From JAMCYG01 sp027365565 (GTDB lineage: Archaea > Micrarchaeota > Micrarchaeia > Micrarchaeales > Micrarchaeaceae): a stretch of DNA of 64,000 bases. The notes under the pieces were generated by a model that worked only from the letters and a program-made list of their open reading frames with translations, had not been told where the DNA came from and searched no databases. Made by a program: the position numbers and the translations under genes. Numbering within the stretch: position 1 is the first letter of the stretch; every line of letters begins with the position of its first letter. Positions 1 to 8,458 of this stretch are shown in pieces. The stretch is from NCBI GenBank assembly GCA_027365565.1, contig DAHXMI010000010.1, positions 1-64,000 on the forward strand, given 5' to 3'.

Positions 1-158
1 GTGGTTTTTCCGTTGACAAAAGGATGTGTGGGTGGAAGATATGGCAGAAATTGGACTATAGGATAGATACCGCTGTAAGTTGTATTACAGTTTTACACAA
101 CCTGTTCAGGATAGGTTACGGGTGACTTTTGTCCCAGAGTCAGCAGCATGGAAACACT

Positions 159-167
159 TATATATTT
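159..167 (+). promoter_or_regulatory. TATA box for the gene at 188
   Basis: The string TTATATATT is centred about 25 bases before the ATG at 188, so transcription would start at or next to the start codon and the mRNA would be leaderless. No ribosome-binding site is visible before the ATG. The rest of bases 1-158 holds no gene or structured RNA that I can recognise. Confidence 0.6.
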
Positions 168-187
168 GAATCGGCAGCTTTTTCCTC

Positions 188-898
188 ATGTCTTACACTA
201 AAAAGAACGTTGAAAGAAGCGGGAACACAGAAGGCATTGCCGACGCTTACGAGATTGCGCATGCTAAGGCGACCCAGGAGCTCGGCGACCTGATGGACAC
301 GGCGAAATCGAAGGGATACGACAGGCTTGTCGATGTCCTGGTTTCGTTTGCGAATGAGGTCGAGAACAACAGGCGCAAGGGCCTTGTCAGGCTTGAGGAG
401 AAGGGATACACGATAGAGGGCGTGTTCGGCGTCTACCACATCCCCGACAGGGACCTGTCGGACGTGATAAGCCTGGATACCGTCGCGGCTGAAGCCGGGA
501 AGGTGTCTGCAGCCGTGAAGAAGCAGTTCGGGGACACGGTCAAGGAATGGTTCATCAGGATTTTCGAAGGGGAACAGGTGACTTTGCCGGTTCCGCAGAT
601 GATCGTGGAGGCCAAGGACCCGGTGGTCGTGGACGCGGTCTTCAAGGCGTCGCTGCATCTCATAGGCAAGATGAAGGAGGGCGCTTACCTCGATGGCTAC
701 GGTATTTTCGGGAGGATTGTCGCAGACATATTTGACAAGAACCTCAGCTACGGCCCGGAGATGAGGAAGAGGTTGAAGAAGGAATTGGTCTCAATGCAGC
801 GCGGGCCCATGAAAGCTTTCATTGAGGACGAGAAGAGAATGGAGAAGGAAAGGAAGGAAAAGGAGAAGAACGGCGAGGAATACGACCCGTATGCCTGA
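188..898 (+). CDS. hypothetical mostly helical protein
   Basis: I do not recognise the family. The 236-residue protein has no signal peptide and no membrane segment, so it is probably cytoplasmic. It is rich in charged residues. The last 35 residues are dominated by Glu, Lys and Arg (ending in EEYDPYA) and look like a solvent-exposed helix or short coiled coil. The ATG at 188 follows a TATA box by about 25 bases, which supports a leaderless start at this codon. The coding frame shows the third-position G/C bias and AGG/AAG/ATA usage of neighbouring genes, so it is very likely a real gene. It stands alone: the next gene lies on the opposite strand and converges on it. Confidence 0.75.
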   Translation: MSYTKKNVERSGNTEGIADAYEIAHAKATQELGDLMDTAKSKGYDRLVDVLVSFANEVENNRRKGLVRLEEKGYTIEGVFGVYHIPDRDLSDVISLDTVAAEAGKVSAAVKKQFGDTVKEWFIRIFEGEQVTLPVPQMIVEAKDPVVVDAVFKASLHLIGKMKEGAYLDGYGIFGRIVADIFDKNLSYGPEMRKRLKKELVSMQRGPMKAFIEDEKRMEKERKEKEKNGEEYDPYA

Positions 899-1021
899 TT
901 CAAATTCCTGCCGCACTCCACGCCCGCCTGAAACCTATTCCTTGGTGGAAACCTATTCCTGAAGCGGTTGCTCTTCCTAAGATAGAGAGGATAGTGTAGG
1001 GAAGAGAAGGGAAACAGAAAG

Positions 1022-1070
1022 GAAGGAAGAAAAGAAAAAGAAAAATAAAAAGAGGCAAGCATCAGCTTGC
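1022..1070 (-). terminator. hairpin and T-tract terminator
   Basis: On the minus strand the arms GCAAGC and GCTTGC (1055-1070, four-base loop) are followed by a long T-rich run (1022-1050). The hairpin overlaps the stop codon of the winged-helix/DUF4382 gene. The shape is that of an intrinsic terminator; archaeal termination mainly needs the T-run. Confidence 0.5.
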
Positions 1071-2870
1071 CGTAACGTTGGCTGATGCCCTAGCACCCTC
1101 CTCGCCCTGGGCGTACACCTTGTAGGTGTCGCCGGCTATCGGAGCTATCTTCAGGTGGCCGTTAGCGAGCACGACCGGCCCGTTGAAGCTGAGGGTCACT
1201 GTCGCGTTTGGCGCTATCGTGTACCCGATGCCGTTGCCCTCAAACATCTTGGTATTGAACGGCAGCACTAGTGAGCCGTTCTGCGCTACCTCGAAGTTCA
1301 GGACGTGTCCTGCGCGGGCGAATACCCCAACGTCCACTATGTCCGAGAGGGTGGAGTTGAACGTGCTGTTGAACCTCGACCTGGTCGAGGCGTTCAGCGA
1401 GGCGTTCAGCAGTGCGCCGCTGTTGGGCAGTCCGGTGCCGTTGAGGTCTATGCCGATATGGTTGTTCACGCCCAGCTTAAAGGCGTCCTCGGCATTGAAC
1501 TCTGGCCCGGAGTTGTCGCCGCTCTGCGATCCGGTGTTACCGCCTATCGAGGCGATGCCGTTCGTGGAGTACACTGGGCTCACGTTGCCATAGTCGCCGC
1601 CGTTGCTGTTGGTATCGACGGATACGACTCCGTTATTGGGCGTGTTCGACCCGAGCGATACGCTGCCGTTCAGCGAGCCGCCGAGAGAGACGTTCCCGTC
1701 CGATTTCCCGTTCAGCACCACATCCACGCTGCCGCGTGAAGTCTCCAGCAGACCCAAGGCGGCAGTAGGCACCTGATTATTCACATGCGCGCTGGCGTTG
1801 GCCGAGCCGTTCGCGTCCTCGCCCCCGTGGAACGGCGCTATGGGCGATACCGTCACGGACATGTTGCCGTAGAGCATCACGTGGTCAACGGTTACCGGCA
1901 CGTTCGCCGCGTTGTGCAGCGTCACCGAGAACGATGTGCTGTTGCTTGCCACCGCGAGCGACGTGGACGCTATGGAGAGCTGCGGCTGCACGTGCTCGAG
2001 TTCTGTTCTGGTGCTCTGGTTCAGGCTTGCTTGTGCGCCCACCGACACCTTTATGTGCTGCTTAGATGGTATCACTACTGCCCTTACCGAAGGCACCATC
2101 ACGAACGTCGTGGTGTTCTGCCCGTATATCGCTATTACTGTAGGGGTCAGGTCTATTATCGCCTGCGCCGTGCCGTTGATTGCCGTCGAAGAGACCTTCG
2201 CGGTCACCTCGCTGCTCGGCAGGGTCACGTTGTAGGTCGTGCCGTTCAGGGTTATGCTCGCGGAGCTTACGTAGAACCTGAGCATGTTAACGCTCGTGCC
2301 GTTGGGCACGGATGCGCTGCCTATCACCTGCGTGACGTTTACGAGCTGCATCAGGTCGAGCGTGCCGCTGCCTGTGGCGTTGACCCAGCCGGCGGAAGAT
2401 GTGTTGACAGAGTTGCTGCCAGCGGAGCCGCTGTTAACCACGTGCGCCTGTACCGACGTATAATCTATCGTGAGCGCGCTTGTGCCCGCAGGAACCTGAG
2501 GCGGATCCGTTATGCTCAGCACAAGGTTGCCCTTCGTCTGGGTTGCATGACCGTAGGTCAGGCCCAATGCAACAAGGCCAATAACAACCACGACTGCCAC
2601 CCCTATAGCTATTCTACCCACATTCTTCATGTTGTTTTCACCTTTTATGAAACTATCAGCGTCAAAATTGGGATTAACCCTGTAATACTTCCATTTTCTG
2701 ATGTGCTCGTTATCCACTTCTTCTATGGCGCCGATGCGCCTCAGTTCTGCTATGTGCTGGCTCACAGTCGCCTGGGACACCCCGAGGCTTTCCGCCATGT
2801 CCGTAGCGGTCATCTGGCCCGCTGAGAGCATCTGTATTATCTGCTTCTTTGTCTGCCAGGTCTTTCCCAT
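1062..2870 (-). CDS. membrane-anchored winged-helix regulator with DUF4382 ectodomain
   Basis: This 602-residue protein looks like a one-component transmembrane regulator. Residues 1-70 form an ArsR/MarR-like winged helix (SQATVSQHIAELRRIGAIEE is the recognition region). Residues about 84-107 form one membrane helix. Residues about 113-270 resemble DUF4382, with the opening GNLVLSITDPP. The remainder is a low-complexity Ser/Asn/Gly region with many N-x-S/T sequons, probably glycosylated and outside the cell. A TATA-like CTTTAAATATG lies near 2930-2940. Inside the frame, AAGGTGA sits just before an in-frame ATG at 2630 (residue 81), so a second product lacking the DNA-binding part may be made. 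That the ectodomain senses something is inference. Confidence 0.75.
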   Translation of the reverse strand: MGKTWQTKKQIIQMLSAGQMTATDMAESLGVSQATVSQHIAELRRIGAIEEVDNEHIRKWKYYRVNPNFDADSFIKGENNMKNVGRIAIGVAVVVVIGLVALGLTYGHATQTKGNLVLSITDPPQVPAGTSALTIDYTSVQAHVVNSGSAGSNSVNTSSAGWVNATGSGTLDLMQLVNVTQVIGSASVPNGTSVNMLRFYVSSASITLNGTTYNVTLPSSEVTAKVSSTAINGTAQAIIDLTPTVIAIYGQNTTTFVMVPSVRAVVIPSKQHIKVSVGAQASLNQSTRTELEHVQPQLSIASTSLAVASNSTSFSVTLHNAANVPVTVDHVMLYGNMSVTVSPIAPFHGGEDANGSANASAHVNNQVPTAALGLLETSRGSVDVVLNGKSDGNVSLGGSLNGSVSLGSNTPNNGVVSVDTNSNGGDYGNVSPVYSTNGIASIGGNTGSQSGDNSGPEFNAEDAFKLGVNNHIGIDLNGTGLPNSGALLNASLNASTRSRFNSTFNSTLSDIVDVGVFARAGHVLNFEVAQNGSLVLPFNTKMFEGNGIGYTIAPNATVTLSFNGPVVLANGHLKIAPIAGDTYKVYAQGEEGARASANVTAS

Positions 2871-3186
2871 GTGCTCCGCACCCTAAGGCTTGATCAGCCA
2901 CTGTCTTCCCAACAAATATTACGGTCAACATATTTAAAGCGTTTTGCAGATGCTTAGGTTTTACTTAGGTTTTATCGTCGGAGACGGCTGTATCCTGCTT
3001 TTCGATAAAGCTATACGCCCGTATAGCTATTATAAATATTTCGCCCTTTTCGGGCCCTCTGAAATGCCGCGTCTGCGAGAATGCACCAATACCCATCCGG
3101 AGCCCAAAAAGCGGACTTTTCCCCCTTTTTAAGACTTTTGCAGGGGTTTTATATATTTCCTAAATTTCAAACAGAGTAGTGATATT
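2871..3186. other. intergenic region with divergent promoters
   Basis: This 316-base gap separates two divergent genes. It holds the minus-strand TATA-like element near 2930-2940 for the winged-helix gene, a further TATA-like string near 3025-3037, and the TATA box of the repeat-protein gene at 3147-3158. A 62-codon plus-strand frame at 2944-3132 has no ribosome-binding site and composition unlike the real genes, so I do not call it. I see no structured RNA. Confidence 0.5.
3147..3158 (+). promoter_or_regulatory. TATA box of the LRV repeat gene
   Basis: TTTTATATATTT is centred about 34 bases before the ATG at 3187. GTGAT, matching the anti-Shine-Dalgarno, lies at 3179-3183, three bases before the start codon. 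Confidence 0.55.
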
Positions 3187-4038
3187 ATGGTTTTCAAATC
3201 ATTGGTAGAAAAAATTAATTGTAGAAGGTTAGACGCCATAATTGAGATTGCAGGGAATCCAGACACATCAGAGGAAAAGCTAGCGGAGTTGAGTAAGAAT
3301 AAAGAGGATGATGTCAGGGAGAGCGTCGCAGGGAATCCGAGCACGCCGGCTGAAACGCTGGTGGAATTGAGCAAGGATGAGAAACATTGGGTTAAAGGGC
3401 TCGCTATAGAGAATCCGAAAATGCCGAAGGAAAGGCTGATGGAATTAGGCAAGGATGAAAATCAAAATATTCGATGCGAAGTCGCATTGAATTTGAGTAC
3501 ACCAGTAGAAACTTTGGTGGAATTGAGCAAGGATAAAAAAGGTATGGTTAGGGCAGATTCAGCAAAGAATCCGAAAATGCCGAAGGAAAGGCTGATGGAA
3601 TTGGGCAAGGATGAAAATTCAGATGTCAGAGCGGCAGCAGGAAGGAATCAGAATACGCCGGCTGAAACGCTGGCTGAATTGGGCAAGGATGAAAATTATT
3701 GGGTCAGAGAGTCAGTAGCATGGAACCTTAATACACCTGTGAAAACGCTTATGAAATTAGGTAATGATGAACACCAGTATGTTAGGGAGAGCGTCGCAGG
3801 GAATCCGAGCACGCCGGCTGAAACGCTGGCTGAATTGGGCAAGGATATAAGTAATGATGTCAGAACGATAATAGCAGAAAATTATAATACACCAATAGAA
3901 ACGCTGATTAGATTGAGTGTGGATGAAAGCGATGATGTCAGGGAGAGCGTCGCAGGGAATCCGAGCGTGCCGGCTGAAACGCTGGCTGAACTGGGCAGGA
4001 AAAGAAAGAGCACCAGATGGCCAGCCCCACCGAGATGA
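3187..4038 (+). CDS. LRV/HEAT-like repeat protein
   Basis: The 283-residue protein consists of nine full 26-residue repeats and a partial tenth. The consensus is N-P-x-T-P-x-E-x-L-x-E-L-x-K-D-x4-V-R-x2-V-A. This resembles the leucine-rich-repeat variant (LRV) family of helical solenoids, which usually bind other proteins. No catalytic domain, signal peptide or membrane segment is present. Several 78-bp units are nearly identical in DNA: a shared stretch recurs near 3317, 3784 and 3946, and another near 3413 and 3571. This points to recent internal duplication or gene conversion. The last unit stops after ELGR and runs into an unrelated basic tail, so the 3' end may be truncated. Base composition is more A/T-rich than the neighbours, which fits transfer. 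The cellular partner is unknown. Confidence 0.8.
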   Translation: MVFKSLVEKINCRRLDAIIEIAGNPDTSEEKLAELSKNKEDDVRESVAGNPSTPAETLVELSKDEKHWVKGLAIENPKMPKERLMELGKDENQNIRCEVALNLSTPVETLVELSKDKKGMVRADSAKNPKMPKERLMELGKDENSDVRAAAGRNQNTPAETLAELGKDENYWVRESVAWNLNTPVKTLMKLGNDEHQYVRESVAGNPSTPAETLAELGKDISNDVRTIIAENYNTPIETLIRLSVDESDDVRESVAGNPSVPAETLAELGRKRKSTRWPAPPR

Positions 4039-4095
4039 GAGCTAGGCCCCTTTCAGATTCGGCGCGGCAATGCACGCCGAAGGAAGGAAGATTGA

Positions 4096-4380
4096 TTATG
4101 CCCTTTCAAGGTGGAGTGCAGGTATGACTAGTTCCTTTATTGCCCTCAGCTGCCTTATCTCCACCACATACGCGTTGCCGCGCTTGCCTGTTATCTTGCC
4201 CACCCTTCCCCTGTACCTGGGATGTGGCGCGTTCCTGTAGTTGTGCTTCGGCACTATCGCGACCGTGTCGCCTACCTCGAACTCCTTTATGTGATGGTTT
4301 ACGCTGAGCTTCGAGGGCTTGAAATGCCTCGCGATGTTCCTGGTGCGGCCGGAAAACTGGCCTTTCGAATTATTAGACAT
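4096..4380 (-). CDS. rpl21e: 50S ribosomal protein L21e
   Basis: The 94-residue protein matches archaeal/eukaryotic L21e, a large-subunit protein. The typical SH3-like core reads EFEVGDTVAIVPKHNYRNAP followed by the conserved R-Y-R-G-R-V-G-K-I-T-G-K-R-G. I chose the ATG at 4380 because the protein then begins with the usual short basic N-terminus and has family length; an upstream in-frame start would add 15 unrelated residues. In many archaea L21e sits directly beside rpoF, but here rpoF is about 8 kb away. The gene is divergent from the TBP gene, and the two TATA boxes are only about 20 bases apart. Confidence 0.92.
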   Translation of the reverse strand: MSNNSKGQFSGRTRNIARHFKPSKLSVNHHIKEFEVGDTVAIVPKHNYRNAPHPRYRGRVGKITGKRGNAYVVEIRQLRAIKELVIPALHLERA

Positions 4381-4423
4381 GTGATTCACTCTCTGCTGAC
4401 TGACCTGCATGAGTCGAAAAAGC

Positions 4424-4454
4424 AATAATTATAAGCACAGTAACCTATTTATAG
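4424..4454. promoter_or_regulatory. divergent promoters of rpl21e and the TBP gene
   Basis: The minus-strand TATA (CTTATAATTATT, 4424-4435) serves rpl21e, and the plus-strand TATA (CTATTTATAG, 4445-4454) serves the TBP gene. The boxes nearly abut, so TBP may influence both promoters, including its own. That regulatory reading is inference. Confidence 0.55.
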
Positions 4455-4486
4455 CTTAATAATGATATCTGTGTGGTGTATTGGAA

Positions 4487-4816
4487 ATGCCGAAAGGTGC
4501 GTCTAGTTCTGCCTCGCACGGCAAAAATGTGACACTCAAACCTACATATAAGGTAGTCAACATCGTGGCGAGTGCATCTTTGGGGGTCGATCTAGACCTT
4601 ATGGGGCTTGCGAAGCTGTCGCACGACATAGACTACGAGCCGGAACAGTTTCCTGGCGCGATATTCAAGGTCCATGAGCCGAAGTCTGCAATGCTTCTTT
4701 TCAAGAACGGCAAGATAATATGCACGGGGGCGAGGACTAAGGCCGACGTGAAGAGGGCTGTCGACCAGGTGGTCGAGCTCGTGAAGAAGTACAAGGTAAG
4801 CCCGCCGAAGAGATAA
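4487..4816 (+). CDS. tbp: single-repeat TATA-box-binding protein
   Basis: TBP recruits TFB and RNA polymerase to archaeal promoters. Normal archaeal TBP is about 180 residues, made of two direct repeats that form a saddle. This protein has 109 residues and only one repeat (residues about 21-102), most like the N-terminal repeat: NIVASASLGVDLDL, then YEPEQFPGAIFKV, then LLFKNGKIICTGA. The two phenylalanines at the positions that kink DNA (QFPG and LLF) are kept. The frame ends at a clean TAA, and the next 50 bases lead straight into another gene, so there is no detached second repeat nearby. It would need to act as a homodimer. GGTG lies eight bases before the ATG at 4487, which favours it over the TTG at 4481. 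Confidence 0.88.
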   Translation: MPKGASSSASHGKNVTLKPTYKVVNIVASASLGVDLDLMGLAKLSHDIDYEPEQFPGAIFKVHEPKSAMLLFKNGKIICTGARTKADVKRAVDQVVELVKKYKVSPPKR

Positions 4817-4866
4817 CGCAGAATAACCAATTTAGCCGTTTCCTTCTCATTCTTACTGTTGTTGGA

Positions 4867-5754
4867 ATGCCGAACAATTCGCGTGCGCAGAGCGCGATGG
4901 AGTACCTGATGACATATGGATGGGCGATACTGATCATAGCGGTAGTACTCGCCGCGCTCTTCGAGCTCGGCGTCTTCAACGCCGGCAACCTGGGACCTAG
5001 GGCGCAGCCCGGCTCATGCCGTGTCTTCAGGCCGGGAGGGCCTGGCACCGGCACGAACCTGAACCTCGCTGGAGTGTGCAACGGCGAACTGCCGCAGTTC
5101 GTCGGAAAGTTCAGCGGCTCGTCCAGCAACATACAAACCACCCTCACATTCCCGAGAAGCGCGCAGGCATTCAGCCTGTCAGTATGGGTGAATCCGAGCT
5201 CCAATACGACATGCACATTTTACTGCGGGATAGTCGATTCTGATAACGGCACGAACGGCTGGGGCCTCGTATGGTGGCCGTACTCTCCCCCCGTTGCGGA
5301 TTTCTGGATCCAAGGCACCAACCAGGACATGGAATTCTCCGGCGTGCCGGTTGGCTCATGGACCAACATAATAGTGACGTATCAGGAAGTTGGCGGAACT
5401 TGGTATGGGAACGGGTACGTTAACGGCCGCCCTGTCGATTTGAATGTTGCAAGGTCGCCCATAACGCTGCCGGAACCGTACAGCCTGTGGATCGGCACCG
5501 CGAGGCAGGCGTCAAGCGGGTTCGCTGGCTACATAGCCAATGTGCAGGTATACAATGCGTCGCTCTCGTCAAACGAGATTGCGGCCCTTTATGTGGAAGG
5601 TGTGGGCGGCGCGCCGATATCGCTTCAGAACATTGTAGGATGGTGGCCCCTCAACGGCAACGCGCAGGATTATTCAGGAAATAACAACAACGGCCAGATA
5701 AGCGGAGGTGTCACGTTCACCAGCCAGTGGACGAGCGGCTATACCATACCATGA
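4867..5754 (+). CDS. pilin-like protein with class III signal and LamG domain (copy 1)
   Basis: The 295-residue protein starts with an archaeal class III signal: R-A followed by QSAMEYLMTYGWAILIIAVV. Prepilin peptidase would cut before the Gln, leaving Glu at +5, and the hydrophobic stretch would form the pilus-core helix. After GPRAQPGSC and a VCNGELP motif comes a LamG/concanavalin-like beta-sandwich (residues about 80-290), ending in a conserved WWPLNGNAQDYSGNNNNGQ segment. This suggests an extracellular filament or surface protein that binds glycan or protein. Two paralogues in the window (34549-35433 and 56426-57325) share both ends but differ in the middle. It follows the TBP gene by 50 bases on the same strand and may be cotranscribed. 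Confidence 0.85.
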   Translation: MPNNSRAQSAMEYLMTYGWAILIIAVVLAALFELGVFNAGNLGPRAQPGSCRVFRPGGPGTGTNLNLAGVCNGELPQFVGKFSGSSSNIQTTLTFPRSAQAFSLSVWVNPSSNTTCTFYCGIVDSDNGTNGWGLVWWPYSPPVADFWIQGTNQDMEFSGVPVGSWTNIIVTYQEVGGTWYGNGYVNGRPVDLNVARSPITLPEPYSLWIGTARQASSGFAGYIANVQVYNASLSSNEIAALYVEGVGGAPISLQNIVGWWPLNGNAQDYSGNNNNGQISGGVTFTSQWTSGYTIP

Positions 5755-5891
5755 CGGCTGAAGCCGCAGACATATTTGCATCGGCAGCGCATGCGCATAC
5801 GGCAAGTTTGGTACGGCCCAGCTTGAATAAAGGTTTTTATTCCTTTTCTTTGTTATTATAGCAAGGGCACTGCCCTGCTGGAATTGAACGT

Positions 5892-6977
5892 ATGTTCGCT
5901 GACAAAAAGATCATCCACCTGGGATACTCGGGTGCCGGATATGATCCTTCTCCTGCCGTCATGGATGCCATAAAAGGGTCCTTGGCAAAAATCAATGCCT
6001 ACCCTTACGAGGGCTACGATGAACTCGAGGCTCTCATAGCGGAGTACTGCGGCGTCGACAGGGACAACGTCCTGGTCACCAACGGGGGGGACGAAGCGAT
6101 AGGAATCATAACCGCCTTGTATGGTGATAGGGTCCTGATACCTGCGCCGACGTACGGCGAGTATGCGTACCTGGCGCGCAGCAGGAATTCTGAAATAAGG
6201 CTCAGTAATAGCATGGTTGACGACGTCTACGATATATCGTTTACCACTGGCGACCTCGAATGGGCGTCACTGGTGTGGATCTGCAATCCGAACAACCCCA
6301 CTGGCACGATAGTCCCGCGGTCAAAGATAATGGGCGTCCTGAACGGCACATGCGCAACTGTCATAGTCGACGAGGCGTACTACGAGTTCGCGGGGGAGAG
6401 CGTCGCCGACACCATAGGCGAGCACGACAACCTCATCGTCCTGCGTACTTTCTCGAAGGGATTCGGAATTGCGGGGCTCAGGCTAGGGTATGTGCTGTCG
6501 AATCCCGGCACCATCAGGAGGATGAGGAATGCGAAGCAGGAATACAACGTGAGCAGGGTCGCGAGGGCTGCGGGGATTGCGGCCCTGAAGGACAGGGGCT
6601 ACTACTCGGAAAGGATAGGGGAGGCAAAGAAGCTGCGTGATGAGTTCGAGAGGCACTGCGAGGCCAGCGGCCTGAACGTGCTCAAGTCGAACGCGGGATT
6701 CGTGTTCGTGAAGTTCCGCAGCGTGGAGGAGATGGAGTATGTGCATTCTACGCTCATGGGCAACGGCATAGTTACTTTCGGGCCGAGCGACCCCGAGTTC
6801 TCCGGGCTCATCGGGCCGTATGTAAGGATAGCGCTCAGCAACAGGGACGACATGGAAGAGGCGAAGAGGGAGATAGCCGCCGCAGTTTCCAATTACCGCG
6901 CAGTCATTGCGCCGAAGCGCATCAAGGATTTTGAGTCAGGGGCACAGACCATACCCGATCACGACAAAACTGTTTAA
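5892..6977 (+). CDS. PLP-dependent aminotransferase, HisC-like
   Basis: The 361-residue protein is a class I/II fold-type I aminotransferase most like histidinol-phosphate aminotransferases. Visible motifs are VTNGGDEAIGIITALYG (cofactor phosphate loop), CNPNNPTGTI, the DEAYYEF segment with the PLP-ring aspartate, and TFSKGFGIAGLRLGY, whose Lys forms the Schiff base. No other histidine-biosynthesis gene is near. An aroE gene lies 2.7 kb downstream, so a role in aromatic amino-acid transamination is possible. HisC-type enzymes are known to be broad, so the substrate is uncertain. A T-rich promoter-like stretch (GGTTTTTATTCC, near 5832-5843) and a small GGGCA/TGCCC inverted repeat precede the gene. 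Confidence 0.85.
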   Translation: MFADKKIIHLGYSGAGYDPSPAVMDAIKGSLAKINAYPYEGYDELEALIAEYCGVDRDNVLVTNGGDEAIGIITALYGDRVLIPAPTYGEYAYLARSRNSEIRLSNSMVDDVYDISFTTGDLEWASLVWICNPNNPTGTIVPRSKIMGVLNGTCATVIVDEAYYEFAGESVADTIGEHDNLIVLRTFSKGFGIAGLRLGYVLSNPGTIRRMRNAKQEYNVSRVARAAGIAALKDRGYYSERIGEAKKLRDEFERHCEASGLNVLKSNAGFVFVKFRSVEEMEYVHSTLMGNGIVTFGPSDPEFSGLIGPYVRIALSNRDDMEEAKREIAAAVSNYRAVIAPKRIKDFESGAQTIPDHDKTV

Positions 6978-7018
6978 TTACTGTTCATTCAAACTATCAT
7001 TTCTGGGAATAGGGTGGC

Positions 7019-8302
7019 GTGGTGGATCCGGCGGGCAGCCCGAGCGCGGGAAGAAAGGACTGGTGGATGTACATGGTCGTGCCATACCAGATGGCATACG
7101 GCCCGATCTCGACTGTCATAGCGCTTTTCATCCTGTTCCTGCATGGCACCGTCATAGACGTCGCCTACGCTGCCGCTCTGGGATACGCGATATCCATACC
7201 GGCGGCCGTGTTCTGGGGCAGGGCGATAGACACTTACAACAAGAGGCGAAGCTTCGTTATAATATCATTTGCAGGGATGGCCCTATCGCTGCTTGCGCTT
7301 TTTATCGTCAGAAACCTCATCGGCGCGATACTCATCTACGGATTCATATCGTTCATAACTGTGGCCAACGCTGCCCCGTTCAGCCTGCTTGTGATGGACG
7401 GGATGCCAAAGGAGAAATGGGCCGAAGGCTTCTCGAAGCTGCAGATGCTGATGAGCCTCGGCGGGATGCTCGGGCTAGTATTCGCGTTCGTGGTCTCGGG
7501 ATTCCTGCCGATTGACAGCCTCATACTTCTGCTGATTCCGTTCTGCGCCGTGGCGATAGGGATGTCCTTCCTGATAACGGAACAGCGCGCGCAGACCGTC
7601 CGCAGGGCTCTGCTCTCAGCGCCTATGGCGCTCGCGAGACGCATATTCTACCACCCGCTGGTACTCGGCAGACTGCCGTCACCCGCAATGTTCAGGAATT
7701 TCTTTGCCGGGCTGGTTCCATCTCGCATAGGGAAGAACTATCTCGGCATGTTCTACCTCGCCAGCGCCCTGTTCTCCTTCAGCGCCGTGCTTTTCAATAC
7801 CTCATACCCGGTAGGGCTCAAGGAGTTCGGGCTGCAGAACTTCGCGGTGTTCGGCGTAATACTCGCTGGCTTCATGCTGCAGACACTTGTGTTCGGCATG
7901 TCCGGCAAAATGGTCGAGAGCAGGGAGAGGACCGGAACGGCTGCGGAATCGCTGACGATGAGAGCCGGGGCATATTTCCTGATAGCGATACTGTTCGTCG
8001 CGTTCGGCAGGACCACAAATGCGATGCTCAATGCGATCGTATATGCGATAGGTGCCGGACTCGCATACGCCGTGTTCTACACGGTGTCCAACGTCATGCT
8101 CTTCGAAGCGATAGGCGATACGAAGAGAGGCACCAAGATAGGGATATACAGCAGCATGATGGGGATCGGCTCTATACTCGGGGCGCTTCTGTCCGGATAC
8201 ACCTCGTTTTACCTCGGCTATTGGTTCACATTCGCGCTTGCCGGGGCCATAGCCGCGCTCACCGCGGTGATGTTCCATATGCTGAAGGGCATTAACCACT
8301 GA
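7019..8302 (+). CDS. MFS transporter (first of two)
   Basis: The 427-residue integral membrane protein has about twelve predicted membrane segments split by a central loop near residues 185-240, the usual layout of the major facilitator superfamily. The loop 2-3 region reads GRAIDTYNKRR, like the conserved G-x-L-a-D-r-x-G-r-r motif. It would be a secondary transporter in the cytoplasmic membrane; the substrate cannot be told from sequence. The start is GTG at 7019 (a second GTG follows at once), preceded by AGGGTGG. It lies 41 bases after the aminotransferase and may share its transcript. A second MFS gene follows on the same strand. Confidence 0.82.
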   Translation: MVDPAGSPSAGRKDWWMYMVVPYQMAYGPISTVIALFILFLHGTVIDVAYAAALGYAISIPAAVFWGRAIDTYNKRRSFVIISFAGMALSLLALFIVRNLIGAILIYGFISFITVANAAPFSLLVMDGMPKEKWAEGFSKLQMLMSLGGMLGLVFAFVVSGFLPIDSLILLLIPFCAVAIGMSFLITEQRAQTVRRALLSAPMALARRIFYHPLVLGRLPSPAMFRNFFAGLVPSRIGKNYLGMFYLASALFSFSAVLFNTSYPVGLKEFGLQNFAVFGVILAGFMLQTLVFGMSGKMVESRERTGTAAESLTMRAGAYFLIAILFVAFGRTTNAMLNAIVYAIGAGLAYAVFYTVSNVMLFEAIGDTKRGTKIGIYSSMMGIGSILGALLSGYTSFYLGYWFTFALAGAIAALTAVMFHMLKGINH

Positions 8303-8458
8303 CTGTGCCCAGGCTGAGGTTGGAGAAGAAGTGATTTGTGTCACGTGCGCCAGCAGCGCACGCGGCGCCAGGGCCGCTGGCGTACCTTGTTATTGGAGGG
8401 ATTTTGTTCTACCTTTTAAGCTTTTCCATACAAGCCTAATTATTGATGGTGATTTCAA

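Noticed and set aside
924..961. Direct repeat AAACCTATTCCT, two copies
   Set aside because: Two copies of 12 bases in a short gap, with no other signal of a mobile end or control site.
1785..2825. 346-codon plus-strand open frame opposite the DUF4382 gene
   Set aside because: It is an Arg/His-rich shadow of the real minus-strand gene, with no motif and no start signal.
2944..3132. 62-codon frame in the gap before the LRV gene
   Set aside because: It has no ribosome-binding site, overlaps promoter elements of both flanking genes, and has unusual codon use.
3187..4038. Regular 78-bp DNA repeats considered as a CRISPR array
   Set aside because: The units are in frame, encode a consistent 26-residue protein motif, and have no unique spacers. 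No cas gene is near.
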